From NCBI GenBank assembly GCA_026874595.1, contig CM049307.1, positions 51,209,370 to 51,273,369 of the forward strand: a stretch of DNA of 64,000 nt. Direction: 5' to 3'. Position numbers and translations under genes: made by a program. Below are positions 33,733-45,221 of the stretch, piece by piece (the first letter of the stretch is position 1; each line of letters opens with the position of its first letter). The notes below the pieces were generated by a model. That model worked only from the letters and a program-made list of their open reading frames with translations. It was not told the origin of the DNA and searched no databases. The stretch comes from Sipunculus nudus (Eukaryota; Annelida; Sipuncula; Golfingiida; Sipunculidae).

Positions 33733-34471
33733 TGTTACATGCATCTGTGCAAGTGTTGTATGTATCCGATTTGTTATGCGCAGGGTTTGGTGTGACATTC
33801 TGATTCGTGAAGCGCAGGCATAGGGCGTTGCTATGTAGAGACACAGCGCTCGGTGTAATCTGTACTGGTTGAACCCTGGCGTATAAACACAGCGATCGCT
33901 GTCGTGCTAATCTGGAATTTTCTGAGCTGTTCGCACTCTATGGGCGCGTGTCTTGTTGTGTTCTTTGGGATGTTCGTTAAATATAAGTTTCTAGGCTTTG
34001 GGTGAAAAAGTTATAAATAGGGGCTGTGTTTAGAGCCGGGGGAGAGAGAGAAAATAATTCCAGCGGACACGGAAGAGTGTGAATCAGTTTTGGGACCTTT
34101 CCGATAATTGCAGAACTTTAGATATTCTCAGTTTGCCTTTGGGATTATTACCAGAACTTCACTTTTTGTTTAACAAAAGACTGATTTCGGGATTGAATTG
34201 GACTTTTATCGAGAAGATTTGCATGAACCGTTTATCTAGAATATATTTATTTTAAAGGTCTTGTTGACCTGTTACAGTGGTGGTATCCAGAAAAGCCTAA
34301 GATCCAGACACTCTGGTACTGTACACTTTATTCGTTATACTGTGTAATTGTATTGATTTAGTGTATTGTAATGTTAGGATTGTTTTCAGAATAAATATAA
34401 TTACTGTTAACAAAAAAAAACACTGACTTCTTTATTCATTCCCCAGACATTTCACGCTGCCTACTGTAACA
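33733..34471 (+). mobile_element. Solo LTR candidate (739 bp)
   Basis: The termini TGTTACA and TGTAACA form a 7-bp inverted repeat with TG...CA ends. Inside are a TATA-type box TTATAAATAG (34011-34020), an AATAAA signal (34390-34395) and, 16 bases on, a short A9 tract, the order expected of U3-R-U5. No second LTR, PBS-bearing interior or matching 4-5-bp flanks were found, so a solo LTR or a chance TATA/poly-A pair remain open. No coding sequence. Confidence 0.35.
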
Positions 34472-34879
34472 GAATTGTATTTTTCTCCGTAACAAAATTT
34501 ATGCTCGTCACGACTACGTGATTTGTTGTTATTAGGTTCCGTAACAATACAAAAAAAGATACAAGATGTGTAATGAGTTGTTAATGAAGGAAGGCGCATG
34601 GTTTGTTAGCAGGATTCGACGAACATGCCACCAAGTATAACTAATTCAATGTTTTAAGCGTTCTTCCTTGGGGAGGGTGTAGTGTGTAATATCGGATCTT
34701 CCATTTAAATTAAACTAGAATGGGACAACGGTGTTCATGCATGTAATTAATATTCATAAGGTTCACTCTAGCTAAGTGTGTTTTTATGTGATTTACTGGT
34801 ACTGAGACTGGGAGTTATAACTACTTCATAAAATACATTGTATCCATCGTTAATGTGTTTTGTGTAATACAGTGAAGAA

Positions 34880-35770
34880 CAACGTTATAATCCCCTCGCA
34901 ACGAAGTAGCGAATGGAATATAGTAACGCCTCCGTTCATGCGTCCGTCCGTCTGTCCTTCTGTCTGTCTTTCTGTCCTGAATTGGCTGGTGGATTGATTC
35001 CAAGCTAAACGATTTGACAAAAACCTTTCATCTTGCACATATGGTTCACCGACTCATTGATGGAGACCCCTGTCAACGTTGAGGTAACGGGGTCAAAGGT
35101 CACGGCCACAGGGTCTTCTTCGTGAAAAATCTTTTGGCCCACTTAAAGCCGAACCGTTTGACCAAAAGGATTCATCTTGCACATTTGGCCTACCCATCCA
35201 TGGATGAAGATCCCTATCGATTTTGATTTCACGGGGTCAAAGGGAACTGCCACAGGACTTACTTCTTGAACAAGTTTGTGGACCCATTTAAAGCCAAACT
35301 ATTTGACCAAAGCCTTTCATCTTGCACATATGGCTCACTCTCTTATGGATAAAGACCCCTATCGATTTTGTGATCATGAGGTCAAGGGTCAACACCACAG
35401 GGCCAACTTCTTGAAAAGCTTGTGGACCCTTTTAAAGCCAAACCGTTTTAACAAATCTTTTCATCTTGCACAAATGGCATACCCATCCATGGATAATGAC
35501 CTCTATCGATTTTGAGGTCACGGGGTCAAAAGTCACCGCGAACAGGACCCATTTCTTGAAAAGGCTTGTGGAACCATTTAAAGCCAAACCGTTTCACCCA
35601 CACCTGTCAGTGAAATCTTGCTCATATGGCTCACTCACTCATGGATAAAGAACCCTATTTAGTTTGAGGTCCCAGGAGTAAAGGTCAAGGCCAGAGAGCT
35701 GCCCTCCTCATTTTCACACTGAATAATACAGCCATTCTAATTATTCCCCGTACGAGGAGATGCTCCTCTT
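34880..35770 (+). repeat. Tandem repeat, about 145-bp period, in a MITE-like context
   Basis: AAAGCC(A/G)AAC recurs at about 35145, 35290, 35434 and 35580. Each unit contains TTTCATCTTGCACATATGGC, ATGGATAAAGACCCCTATCG and ACGGGGTCAAAGGTCA. A CGTCCGTCTGTC-type simple repeat precedes the array, and ATTATTCCCCGTACGAGGAG-like sequence follows. Noncoding; about 4.7 units. Confidence 0.8.
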
Positions 35771-36659
35771 TGCGGTGCCCTTGTTCCGTGTGGCCCTGGC
35801 ATGGAGCGTTTGAAATATAGTGAATCATGGTCGCATTTCATTAATGCTTGTCTTCATTAGAACTCCATCAAACGCACGGTGAATTCCCAGGACTGCGGTG
35901 TTGTGGTGACTGGTCGCTAGGACTGGTTTCACCCAATGACACTCAGACGATGGCACAAAAGAATTGGCAAGCTGTGCTGATTTATATTTATTTATATATA
36001 GATATATTGAACGTATTGGAGATTATTATGCAAAATGAGAGGTGTATTTATTTTGGCGGTCCAATAGGAATGTGGTTACGCAGGATTCCAGCTGTAAACT
36101 GTTTGCAATTATCAGGTCTGTAAATATATCTGGTATGCATGCATACTTGCGCTTCAGTTCAAATTCGATTACGAAATATATGCTGTGCGTTTGACAATTA
36201 AGAGCGGTAAGTTTTTTATTCTTATAAATCCAGGCAAACCGTGCTGCCACAGGATGCAGTATAAGATGAAACACCTTGTAATAGTTTCTCTGAGAAGTTT
36301 TAAATAATCAGAATATACATGTATATCAAACTCAGAATATAAACATATTTCCATTTTTTCAAATGACATTTTCCGATGCCATGCCTACAATAAATGCTCG
36401 ACAATTACTTTTGCTCACGAAGAACAAACGTGCCCTGGCAGGGTCGTGTCTTGATTTGACTGGCTTGTGTAACAGGCTTTCAATCAATTTTTTTCATAAC
36501 TTTATTATTTTAAAGACTTTTCTCATGAAAGAATTTGACGTGAATACTTGGTTATGGTCAATTTTACAAAATGGCAAAATATCATATTAGAGACGGTAAG
36601 GTTAAATTCCTGACATGATTTTATCTGTTAGCAATTGTATCCGCCATCACAGAGTTTTG
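35771..36659. other. Anonymous sequence; third, weak member of the 15.85-kb repeat
   Basis: No gene recognised. Positions 36390-36480 (GTCGTGTCTTGATTTGACTGGCTTGTGTAAC) resemble 15880-15920 and 19020-19060. The two overlapping minus-strand frames near 36026-36369 have no motif. Confidence 0.45.
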
Positions 36660-37330
36660 CGGTTACTATGTTTTCAGCCTGATGCTGTCGCCCGGAAGGT
36701 TTCCGATCGGTGAACTTCTCCGTGACCACTGGGAGGAGTTTTACGAAACTCGGAACAATAATCAGGTCACATGTGAACTGCTTCGCCCTTATTTTCGGTT
36801 GACCTCTGACCTTTCCTCTATGCACAGCGTCCATCTGTGCGTCTGTTTAGCATATAAACCCACATATTTTGGGACTCGTTTGACCAATCGGTCTGAAAAA
36901 CTGCACGAGTGTCGCTCTTGGATAGCTTCATATCATACACAAAACTGGTGACGCCAACTACAAATATTTTTGCACAACGTCCATCTTTTCATTTGCCTTG
37001 GGATAAAATTCATCACATCTCTACAGTGGTTTGGCTTATCGTCCTGAAATTTGCATGTGTAAAAATCTCGGATAGAGTTCGTTTACATGACAGGTGGCGC
37101 CTATAACCATGTTAACGCTGCAGACAACCATGCTATTATCTCAAAACTGGTTTGACGTATTGGCCTGAAATTTTACATGTGGCTAGATCGTACATAGCTC
37201 TTTATTATATTGCATACTGGTGGCGCAACATGCAAACATTTTTGCACAGCGTCTATCTGTTCACCTGCCTTGGGCTAAAATCAGCCGCGTCGCCCTGGTC
37301 GGTTAGCGAGCAATATACAAGGTTTTTGTT
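36660..37330 (-). repeat. GGTGGCGCCACC-family repeat, inverted relative to 41.4-42.0 kb
   Basis: ATCAGGTCACATGTGAACTG, GTCCATCTGTGCGTCTGTTT and TTGCCTTGGGATAAAAT match the reverse complement of 41470-42020 in the same order. Degenerate versions of the palindrome occur at 36948, 37091 and 37219. Confidence 0.7.
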
Positions 37331-37395
37331 TGGCAAGTACACATGCTGTTAGGGGTTGTTGGGACGAACCATCTACTATGCGTGTCATTATAAGC

Positions 37396-38460
37396 CACGG
37401 TCACACTAAATCGTACGACTGTTTCAGGAAGCTGCACGATCAGTCTCCACAAATTTGTCCCGAATCTGAAATGGTCGTGAGTACTTGAAACTGTTGGTAG
37501 GTAATGGTACGACTGATGGCACGCTCAACCAGAACTAGTGACGGTCAGTCGCAAGATCAATCGTTCGACAAGTCGTTGCGATTAATATTGATCGTACGAC
37601 AAATCTTAGTGACCAGCGACCAATCGTACGACTTGTCGTAATGACCTGCGACTAGTCGTTCAACTGGTCGTGCCACCGATCGTATGGATATACATACCTG
37701 GGCCCAATATCAACCCTATTCATTCGTTCGCTAGATCCCGTACAGAACAGTGATATGATATATACGTTTTCTTCTTTGTCTTCGGTGCAGATGTGCAGCT
37801 GCGACAATAGCGCCAAGCTGTTGTTGTTGCTATAGATGAAGCCGAACCAGCATAAACCCTTGTCTACAGGGTGGCATCAACTGATCCATACACCCAGTTG
37901 GAAGTAAATACGACTGACTGAGCTTAGCCATAGATCCCAACAATTATATATGCCGAGCTGATAGCACGAAAAGTCGTATGGTAGTGCCACATGTCGTGAG
38001 AGATCTTGGCAAGTCGCAATTCTGATTACAAGGTCGTACGAACAGTGGTGCCACCAATCTCGAGGTGGCACGAGCAGTGGCACGACCAATCGTGAAACAA
38101 GTTGTTGCACGACGATGCACGACTGGTCGTGCGATGACCAAAGACTGGTGGTATAACCTTCTTGCGAGCTCCTACGACCTCAAAATTTACAAATCAGTCG
38201 CAAGTGGATTATGAACATGTTCAAAAACTACCTACGACCGATTTTTCACCCAGTGATCGGCCACGATCTCCTCAATCGGTCGCACGTTCTTGTTACGATT
38301 GTCCGGCGATTTCTCAAATTTTCAGTCGTGGACAGGTCTTTACCTGGTCGTATCTCTAGTTTGACCGTCACTTCCCTCTCTCTTACGCCAATGATAAATT
38401 AAAGAAAGCTCATGAGAATCTTAGATTACGCTAAAAAATTGTCTACGAGTGTGACCGTGA
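37396..38460. mobile_element. MITE with CACGGTCACACT ends and TCGTACGAC palindromic words
   Basis: The left end CACGGTCACACT and right end AGTGTGACCGTG are exact inverted repeats. Between them, two dense fields (about 37400-37690 and 37960-38380) hold tens of variants of TCGTACGAC, GTCGTGC and CGACCAATCG. A central 270 bp (37690-37960) lacks them. No transposase. Confidence 0.7.
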
Positions 38461-38559
38461 CGATAACGGCAATCTAACCCGATGAAAAACGGGTAGAAGA
38501 TTTGTTTACATTACACCCTTGCCAAAGAAATTATTAATGGGTCTCTTCGAGGCGTCCGT

Positions 38560-38940
38560 CTTTGAGCGCGAAGAAAAAGACGATAAATCTGAATGCAGTG
38601 TGTGGAAACTGCCTTGACAAAGGCCATATCAGACATGAATGTATCAAACCAATTAAATGCAAGGCTTAAATGAAATGCTGCCATAAAACCAGTGACGCTG
38701 AATGTGATCTGGAGGTGGTATCGGATAGTCAGACCATGATTGCATCTCCTTGTCAACAGACATCGCAGATAAAGAAAGAAAACCTCATACAAGGCCTGAT
38801 TTACCTTACAATAGCGCGCCAATCAGCCGTCGCCATCCAATTAAGGAAAACACGAAAATCAAAGCAAGACGACCGCGCTCGTGTTCCACCACGCGCTCTT
38901 GTAAGAGAACAACAGAAGACATCACAAGTTTTGAAATAAA
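38560..38940 (+). pseudogene. LINE ORF1 remnant with two zinc knuckles
   Basis: Starting near 38601 the frame reads CGNCLDKGHIRHEC (a canonical CX2CX4HX4C knuckle), then, past one TAA, MKCCHKTSDAEC, a second knuckle-like motif. A basic, polar tail follows to about 38940 in a shifted frame. This twin-knuckle arrangement is the usual gag-like C-terminus of L1/Tx1-type ORF1. It precedes the endonuclease remnant at 38980 on the same strand. Confidence 0.6.
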
Positions 38941-38979
38941 CGAACTTTTCTGCCGGATTCTTACTCAACTTAGCAAGTC

Positions 38980-41087
38980 TGAATTGTCACGGACTGCAGT
39001 CCAAATTAAGAAGACATGCAATCATTAATAGATTAAATTCGTGTAAGGTCGATATTGCATGTTTGCAAGAGATATATGCCATGACAAATTGAACTAACTG
39101 AAACGAACGAATTGAAATGAAAAATGTTGCATAAACAGGACAGTAAACATAATAATGGTCTAGTATTTTCGGTTAGCAAAGAGGTGGTAGCAATGATTGA
39201 CGATTAACACGAGTAGAAAAATCTAATGGAAGAATACTGAGTATTTCATTTAAGGCAACTGAAAAACTTAACAACATTTTCAACGTGTATGTCCCGAGCG
39301 TTAGCGCCGACAAACTACAGTTATGGGTACGCTTGTTTCACAGCAATCAAGTACAGACTACCTAGCATTACTTTTTGTTTTTACTCTACGTCAGATAATT
39401 CTTAAGACAGTGTAACCGGTAACGACCATGGTAAAACAGAAGAACGAATTATTTAACGAATTAATTAATGATCTCGTATTGAATGACACTTAGCGTCTTT
39501 TAAACGGACGAGAAAAAGCATACACCTTGTCAAGAACAAATCCCTTTATCGCAAGAAGAAACGATTACAATTGTGTTAAAGGCAAACTACTGAACATGGT
39601 TAAAAGTAGCGATATAGAACAATATCCATGTACAGACCACAAAGCGGTTTAAATTAAATTTTCACTGAATGAAAGGACACGAGGACCCTCCTACTGGAAG
39701 TTTAAAAACTCTCTACATAGAGATGAAAAATATGTAAACAACTAAAACGACTTTATAATAGATTTAACAAAAAAAAATAATTTGTTTTAAAATTACGCAC
39801 AGCTCCGATGGGAATTTTATATAATAAAAATGAAAGAGTTTATTATTGGATATTGTAAAAATAAAACTACGAAAGGAAAAAAATAAACAAAAGAGGCTTC
39901 TGATTACCTATTTAACCTTGAAAACAGCTGTTAAATGATCTCCAAAATAAAATACTACAAACAGAGATTACTCAAGCGAGACAGGAGTTGGCCATTTACT
40001 ACATGCAAGAAGCAAGAAGTGCTCAAAAGCTATAAAAGCTATAATATTATGGAAAGAAGACGGCGAAAATAATAACTCATTGTTAAGAAAAAGTACCTGC
40101 CTCAAGTAACTTTATTAAGTGATTAATAGAAAAAAATGGGAATTTAATTACCAATCAGTCTGACATATTACACGCTCAATTCAATTTTATAGTCACTTTT
40201 ATAAGGCTTCAAACTCTCCAGATTCCCCATATACCTTGGAGGCTTTCACCACGGACATCAGTATACACAGTTAAGGCTAACAAACGTAAAATAAATAAAT
40301 TATACAGCACTACGTTAAATTAAAAACGACTCAGGTCCTGGCCTCGACAGCCTCACCACAGAATTTTATGCCTTTGGTAATGCAGTCTTCGAAAGCGGGA
40401 AATTATCGTTATCGCAGAGAAAAGGGATCATTAATCTTTTACTTAAGGAAAAGGGCCTGCCGACAGTCGATCTAAGTAACTAGCGAACAGTCAATATCAC
40501 AAATATAGACTATAAGCCAAAGCTCTGGCACCCTGACTGCAGAAGTTTTTCTATCACATGGTGGCGCCTGATCAGGAAGGCTTTATCAAGGGCCGTGATA
40601 TCTCATTAATAATAAGACAATTTGACGATATTTTTAATTTCACTAAGGATAATAAAATAATCGCCTGATTTTGCAAAGGCTTTCGACACGATTAAACATT
40701 AGAATGGCATTTGCATGTTTCGGATTTGGTCCTGGCTTCAAGCATTGGGTAAATGTTTTGTTCACAGAAAGTGAAAATTGTACACAATATAACGGATAGA
40801 TTACACAGACGTTTCCCAACCAGAGAGCAGTGTGACAAGGGTGCCCCCCCCCCCCTCCTGGCCTTCGTCAAAGGTGTTGAGTTACTCGCCTGAAAGCTTA
40901 AACAAAATCAAGAAATAAGGATTAAAGCTATCAGATCAAAATTTTCAATAAGCAAACTCAAAATTGCTTTATACGCTGATGATATTACATTATTCATGAA
41001 AGATGAAAAAGATATTCATAAAAGCCTTGATATATTAAAGATATTTTCAAAAGTTCAGGGTTTAACCATAATATGAATTAAACAAGG
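38980..41087 (+). pseudogene. L1/Tx1-like LINE ORF2 remnant, 5' part (endonuclease and RT)
   Basis: Heavily decayed, but motifs remain in order: LNCHGLQSKLRRHAIINRL, ACLQEIYA, GRILSISFKATEKLNNIFNV, CTDHKAV (the SDH motif) near 39640, RGPSYWKF, then RT motifs DSGPGLDSLTTEFYAFG near 40335, RKGIINLLLKEKG, APDQEGFIKGRDI, FAKAFDT near 40680 and ALYADDITLFMKDEKDIHK near 40970. Many stops and frameshifts interrupt it. The frame runs into NKT at about 41087, where unrelated repeat DNA begins; the same ORF2 resumes at about 42963. Confidence 0.75.
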
Positions 41088-42962
41088 CCTACAGGCCTAA
41101 TGCTAACCTGTGCAAAGTTTGGGAGTATGAATGGAGGTTTATTTTTAAAATTTAATATTGATCCTTTTAAGTCCTGCATATCTACTTTAGTCATTACGAT
41201 TTCAGAAAATGGACATTTCGGACCTGCAAGTTTCAGACTGGAACATTTTAAAACTAGAACATGGGTAGTTGACATGCGACTATGTGTATCCACAGAAATC
41301 AGAGTGGGACGGGTGAAGTGAGGCATGGATTAAGTGGCAAGGGGAATAAAGTGAGGTGTGTTGCATATTAGCATGGATGTCTGCAGCGTAAACCTGAATG
41401 TAGGTGGTGCCACCTGTCATAAAATCGAGAAAATTGTCCAGGATGTATAAACCTGCAAAATTTCAGGTGGATAAGTCAAACCACTGCTGAGACATGAGTG
41501 ATTTTATCCCAAGGCAGATGAACAGATGAATGCTGTGCATTAATGGGTGTAGATGGCGCCACCAGTTTTGCCTATGATGAAGAGCTATGTGAGATCTATA
41601 CACATGCATATTTTTGGCCCAATCGGTCAAGCAGTTCCCGAGATATGAGCTTGGATGTCTGCAGGGTAAACGTGAATGTAGGTGGCGCCATCTGTCATAA
41701 ATCGAGAAAATTGTCCAGGATGTATAAACCTGCAAAATTTCAGGTGGATAAGTCAAACCACTGCTGAGATATGAGTGATATTATGCCAAGGCAGATGAAC
41801 AGATGGATGCTGTGCATTAATGGTTGCAGGTGGCGCCACCATTTTTGGTGTATGTTATAAAGCTATCAAAGGACTACATTTGTGCAAATTTTTTAGCCTG
41901 ATCGGTCAAACGGTTCCCGAGATATTCGGGTTTATGTGTGGAAACAGACGCACAATTGGACGCTGGGCAGCGAGGAAAGGTCAAAGGTCAATCAAAAATG
42001 AGGGCGCAGCAGTTCACGTGTGACCTGATGATAAACCCGATTCGCTTAAAATGCAAACTAAGTTTTTTCAAACAGAAGAAAGATATAGTTCCAATAATCT
42101 GGGAATTCTGCATCTAAACATTGTGTCTAGACGTCTAGACGCTGTGTCTAGACGTCTAGACACATTGTCTAGACCCCCCCCCCCCCCGAGCCAGGTCAAT
42201 TGCCAGTGATGTCTGGACCTCACCTGTTTGTACTGAGTGACCTCTGAACTTGGCTGCTGAAGCTCAGCAAGTTGTCAAATCTGTTTTCAAATACAGAAAG
42301 TCTTTTTCAATTGGCTACAATGCTTTTTTTTTAAAACTGTATTTCCCCAATCTGTTCTTATAAAACTGGCAGAGCCCTACCATAGAATAATTCTTGTAAA
42401 GTTTAAACCAATCAGCCTAACAGTTTCATCATAAATCAGTGTATAAGCTAGAAGAATTTAAAATTACATTTTCGCTTGTAAAAAACACATCAATGTAGGT
42501 GGCGCCAGCAATACATTAAAATCAGATATGTCGTATGTGAAATTTGATGATTATAGCTCTAGCCGTTTCTGAGATTTTAATTTTAGTGTGCTTTTTTGGA
42601 CAGATGACTAAGTTCAACCTCCTGTTACTCAGCCAAAATCTCCGAACTGCAACCATTCGAATAAACTTGAGAGAGACTGTTCCAGGGATCATTTCTGTGA
42701 GATATTGGACAATTTGTCTGGACAGATTTTTAAAGGTTTTTAAGCTTTTTCTCTATAAAATCTAAATTAATGCAGATACCCAATAATAAGCTCCAGGGCA
42801 CCAAGTTTCACATGTGACTAATTCTTACGTGTTATTTGGAGCTGCTAGCTTCGACGGTTTCTGACTTACAGCCATGGACGGCGGAAAGCCAGCCCTGGAC
42901 GGCGGACGGCTGGCGACGGACGGAAGACGCTGCGCCATCGCATAAGCTCACAGGTTCGCTAA
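41088..42962. mobile_element. Repeat-array insertion that splits the LINE ORF2
   Basis: About 1.87 kb, ending CGCATAAGCTCACAGGTTCGC just before ORF2 resumes. The left part has GCTAACCTGTGC, a loose inverted counterpart. The interior holds about 2.5 units of 277 bp (starting at 41401 and 41679) with GGTGGCGCCACC-like palindromes at 41401, 41550, 41680 and 41828, another variant at 42498, a palindromic TCTAGACG block (42121-42176) and GACGGACGG words near 42900. No coding potential. Probably a non-autonomous DNA element. Confidence 0.6.
42121..42176. repeat. Palindromic TCTAGACGTCTAGA block
   Basis: GTGTCTAGACGTCTAGAC occurs twice and a partial copy a third time within 56 bp, followed by a C homopolymer. 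Each unit is a near-perfect palindrome with AGACGTCT at its centre. Confidence 0.85.
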
Positions 42963-43500
42963 AAAAACGGAAGGTTTGTGGATCGGAACGAGAAAAAGAA
43001 AGATCATAAAAATAATTGTACCATAAAGTGGAATTTATATCCTAATTCAAAAATGAAAATTCTAGGTGTCACCTTTGATAGTTTTAAGTCGGCCTCTGAA
43101 TGTGAGGAGAGTTGGAAGCCGAAGTTGAAAATTTTCAAGGTCAAATAAAGAAAATGGAACAGAGAAATTTATCAATATCTGGCAAAGTTATCATAGCTTA
43201 AACCTTTCGTATCTCCCAGCTTGTTCAATTAATGCACGCCATAGCCTTTTCAAGAAAATGTATAAGAGGAACTGAATAGACTGCTTTTATAAATTTCTAT
43301 GGAAGAAAAAAATTCCAGTAATAAAAAAGCTTTTGAAAAAAAAATCAAACGTAAAGTTATGATGTCCGACAATAAATATGGAGGAATTAAGATGATATAT
43401 ATTATAGATATGCAACGTGCCCTGCTATTAAAATGGACCAAACTGCTAAGTAATGGAAGAGAGCAAACGCGGAAAAATATACCTCTTTTTATTTCAATTA
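42963..43500 (+). pseudogene. L1/Tx1-like LINE ORF2 remnant, 3' part
   Basis: Resumes with an EGLWIG-like start and continues NCTIKWNLYPNSKMKILGVTFDS, then KMEQRNLSISGKVIIA, FYKFLWKKK-like wording split by frameshifts, MMSDNKYGGIKMI and RALLLKWTKLL. This order (K-ILG, RNLS..GK, GG-LKM-D, ALL-KW) is the post-RT region of L1/Tx1-like ORF2. The extreme C-terminus is not recognisable. Confidence 0.7.
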
Positions 43501-43770
43501 ATTAGCTGAGAAACTGGTTTCAACAGTTCATCCTTGTTTAATGATACTAAGGGAACCGATTTAATAAAATATTCAATACCCTATTCACCTGCTATATTAA
43601 CTGAACTAGGTTGAAAGTAGGTAAATTAAGGAATCTCTGTGATATCACGCGATGTCTGCGCTCAAATGAGTTTGTGGGCGATTGTGTGCGTTTTCATGCG
43701 ATTTGGTAGACTTATAAGACACAAACAAACTGCCAAACACAAACGCTTAACTCTTAAGCTGCTTTACATC

Positions 43771-43993
43771 AGCATCTGTGGTCTAATGGTTGAACATAAG
43801 GCTCAAAGGCTAGAGGTCGTGAGTTCGCATCTCAGCCGATGATCAGCTAGCTCTTCATGGAGACACTGTGACGTGGAAATGAAGGGGAGTCGCCTCGGTG
43901 TTATACACCAAGGATCCGCAGATGCTGTGCACAGAGCTTGGCTTACGCCAGGACAATCTGCCCTGTAAAGTGTTTCCACCCTGTCATTAAAAA
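43771..43993 (+). repeat. tRNA-derived SINE
   Basis: The head carries TGGTCTAATGGTTGAA (A box, 43779) and GAGTTCGCATCTC (B box, about 43820), spaced as in a tRNA. A body of about 160 bp follows and the copy ends in a short A run (CATTAAAAAAAC). No target duplication was established. Mobilisation would need a partner LINE. Confidence 0.65.
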
Positions 43994-43999
43994 AACGGA

Positions 44000-44379
44000 A
44001 TAGAATTCTGTAGATGCAGAGTGTACTTAACCAGCCTTAAAGCGGAGGCGTTTTTTCCACCAAAAAAAGGGTTAGTACTTTAACAAAAATGATTTGACAT
44101 TCAACGTTTAGATAATTTTCAGAATGTTATATATATAAATATATATGTGTGTGTGTGTGTTCCTATGACGGGTGACGTAAGACCCATTTCTATATTTAAG
44201 TGTGTTTTCTCAGTGGGTCGTGCACATAGGTATAACATATGCTTTACCCACGACCTTATAATGTTAAACTCGTTGAACAAGTGAAATGACAGACTTTCTA
44301 CGCTTACTGTACTATATACTATGATTGTTCCTAACTGTAATTATCTTGCATATACATGTATAATTTACGCTAAAGAAAC
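44000..44379. other. Anonymous sequence with a short GT run
   Basis: No gene recognised; a short AT/GT microsatellite lies at about 44133-44160. Confidence 0.5.

Positions 44380-44448
<69 letters not shown>
44380..44448. repeat. (CT)n/(AT)n microsatellite
   Basis: CT units to 44410, then AT units to 44448. Confidence 0.95.
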
Positions 44449-44452
<4 letters not shown>

Positions 44453-44968
44453 GTAACTTTTCTATATCATTATCGCAATTTCTATATTTTTCAAGTTTTT
44501 TTTTTCTGCAGGATTGTTTTATAGGAAAAAAAACCCTTAACTCAAAAGTTTACCCTGCTAACATTTCTTCCTGTGAAGAGTAAAGTTCATATCCCACATA
44601 ATTGTCTGGATTTCTCTATTCATTAGGTTTTCCAGCTGACTTTTTACGACTCTGTGAATGATTCAGATAATTTGCCAGACGTCTCATTTATAATTTGTAT
44701 GTTTCATGTAAATCAACATCGAACATGTTAATCTTCCATAAAACGGCATAATAGATACATAAGAACATTGAACCAACATATAAGCGTGACTAATATTTAC
44801 AGTCTGTCTTCGATTAGCCCAATGCTTATATGATATTAAAAAACCTTTGTTGATTAGACTACAGGAGATGGGATGGCTAAAACGTTATTCATTAAAGAAA
44901 CGTGAGATAATGGCTTTATAAGAATGAACCACAATTACAGTTAATATTCCGTGCATTAATTATTAAAT

Positions 44969-45221
44969 GTGACACTGAAAATAATGAAAGGAGGCGAGAT
45001 ACATACACAGCCAATGTGTTATTATCAAGTTATCACGAGTTTTCGTGCCAATTTATTGTTTATATTATTGTACAGTGTGTTCATTTCTTTGCTTATGGTT
45101 AGCATCATATTAAATACCACTAATCATGACATCCCCGAATCGGTCTGCTTTCATATGATATTTTTTGTTAGGGACTATTTCCTTTTCATTTTCCCGGTAA
45201 TTATGTGTCTCTTCTATGAAT
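44969..45221 (+). other. Unassigned short ORF with two hydrophobic segments (weak)
   Basis: A 97-codon frame begins at 44969 and its last residues run into the TRIM at 45222. Residues about 26-48 and 67-84 are hydrophobic enough for membrane spans, with a polar loop between that includes a possible glycosylation site (NTT). I recognise no family. In AT-rich DNA such a composition arises easily by chance; a membrane-protein exon is the alternative. Confidence 0.12.

Noticed and set aside
34270..34471. 202-bp segment with 8-bp inverted ends TGTTACAG/CTGTAACA
   Set aside because: The flanks (GACC and GAAT) do not form a target duplication, and the longer 33733-34471 interpretation explains the TATA and poly-A signals better.
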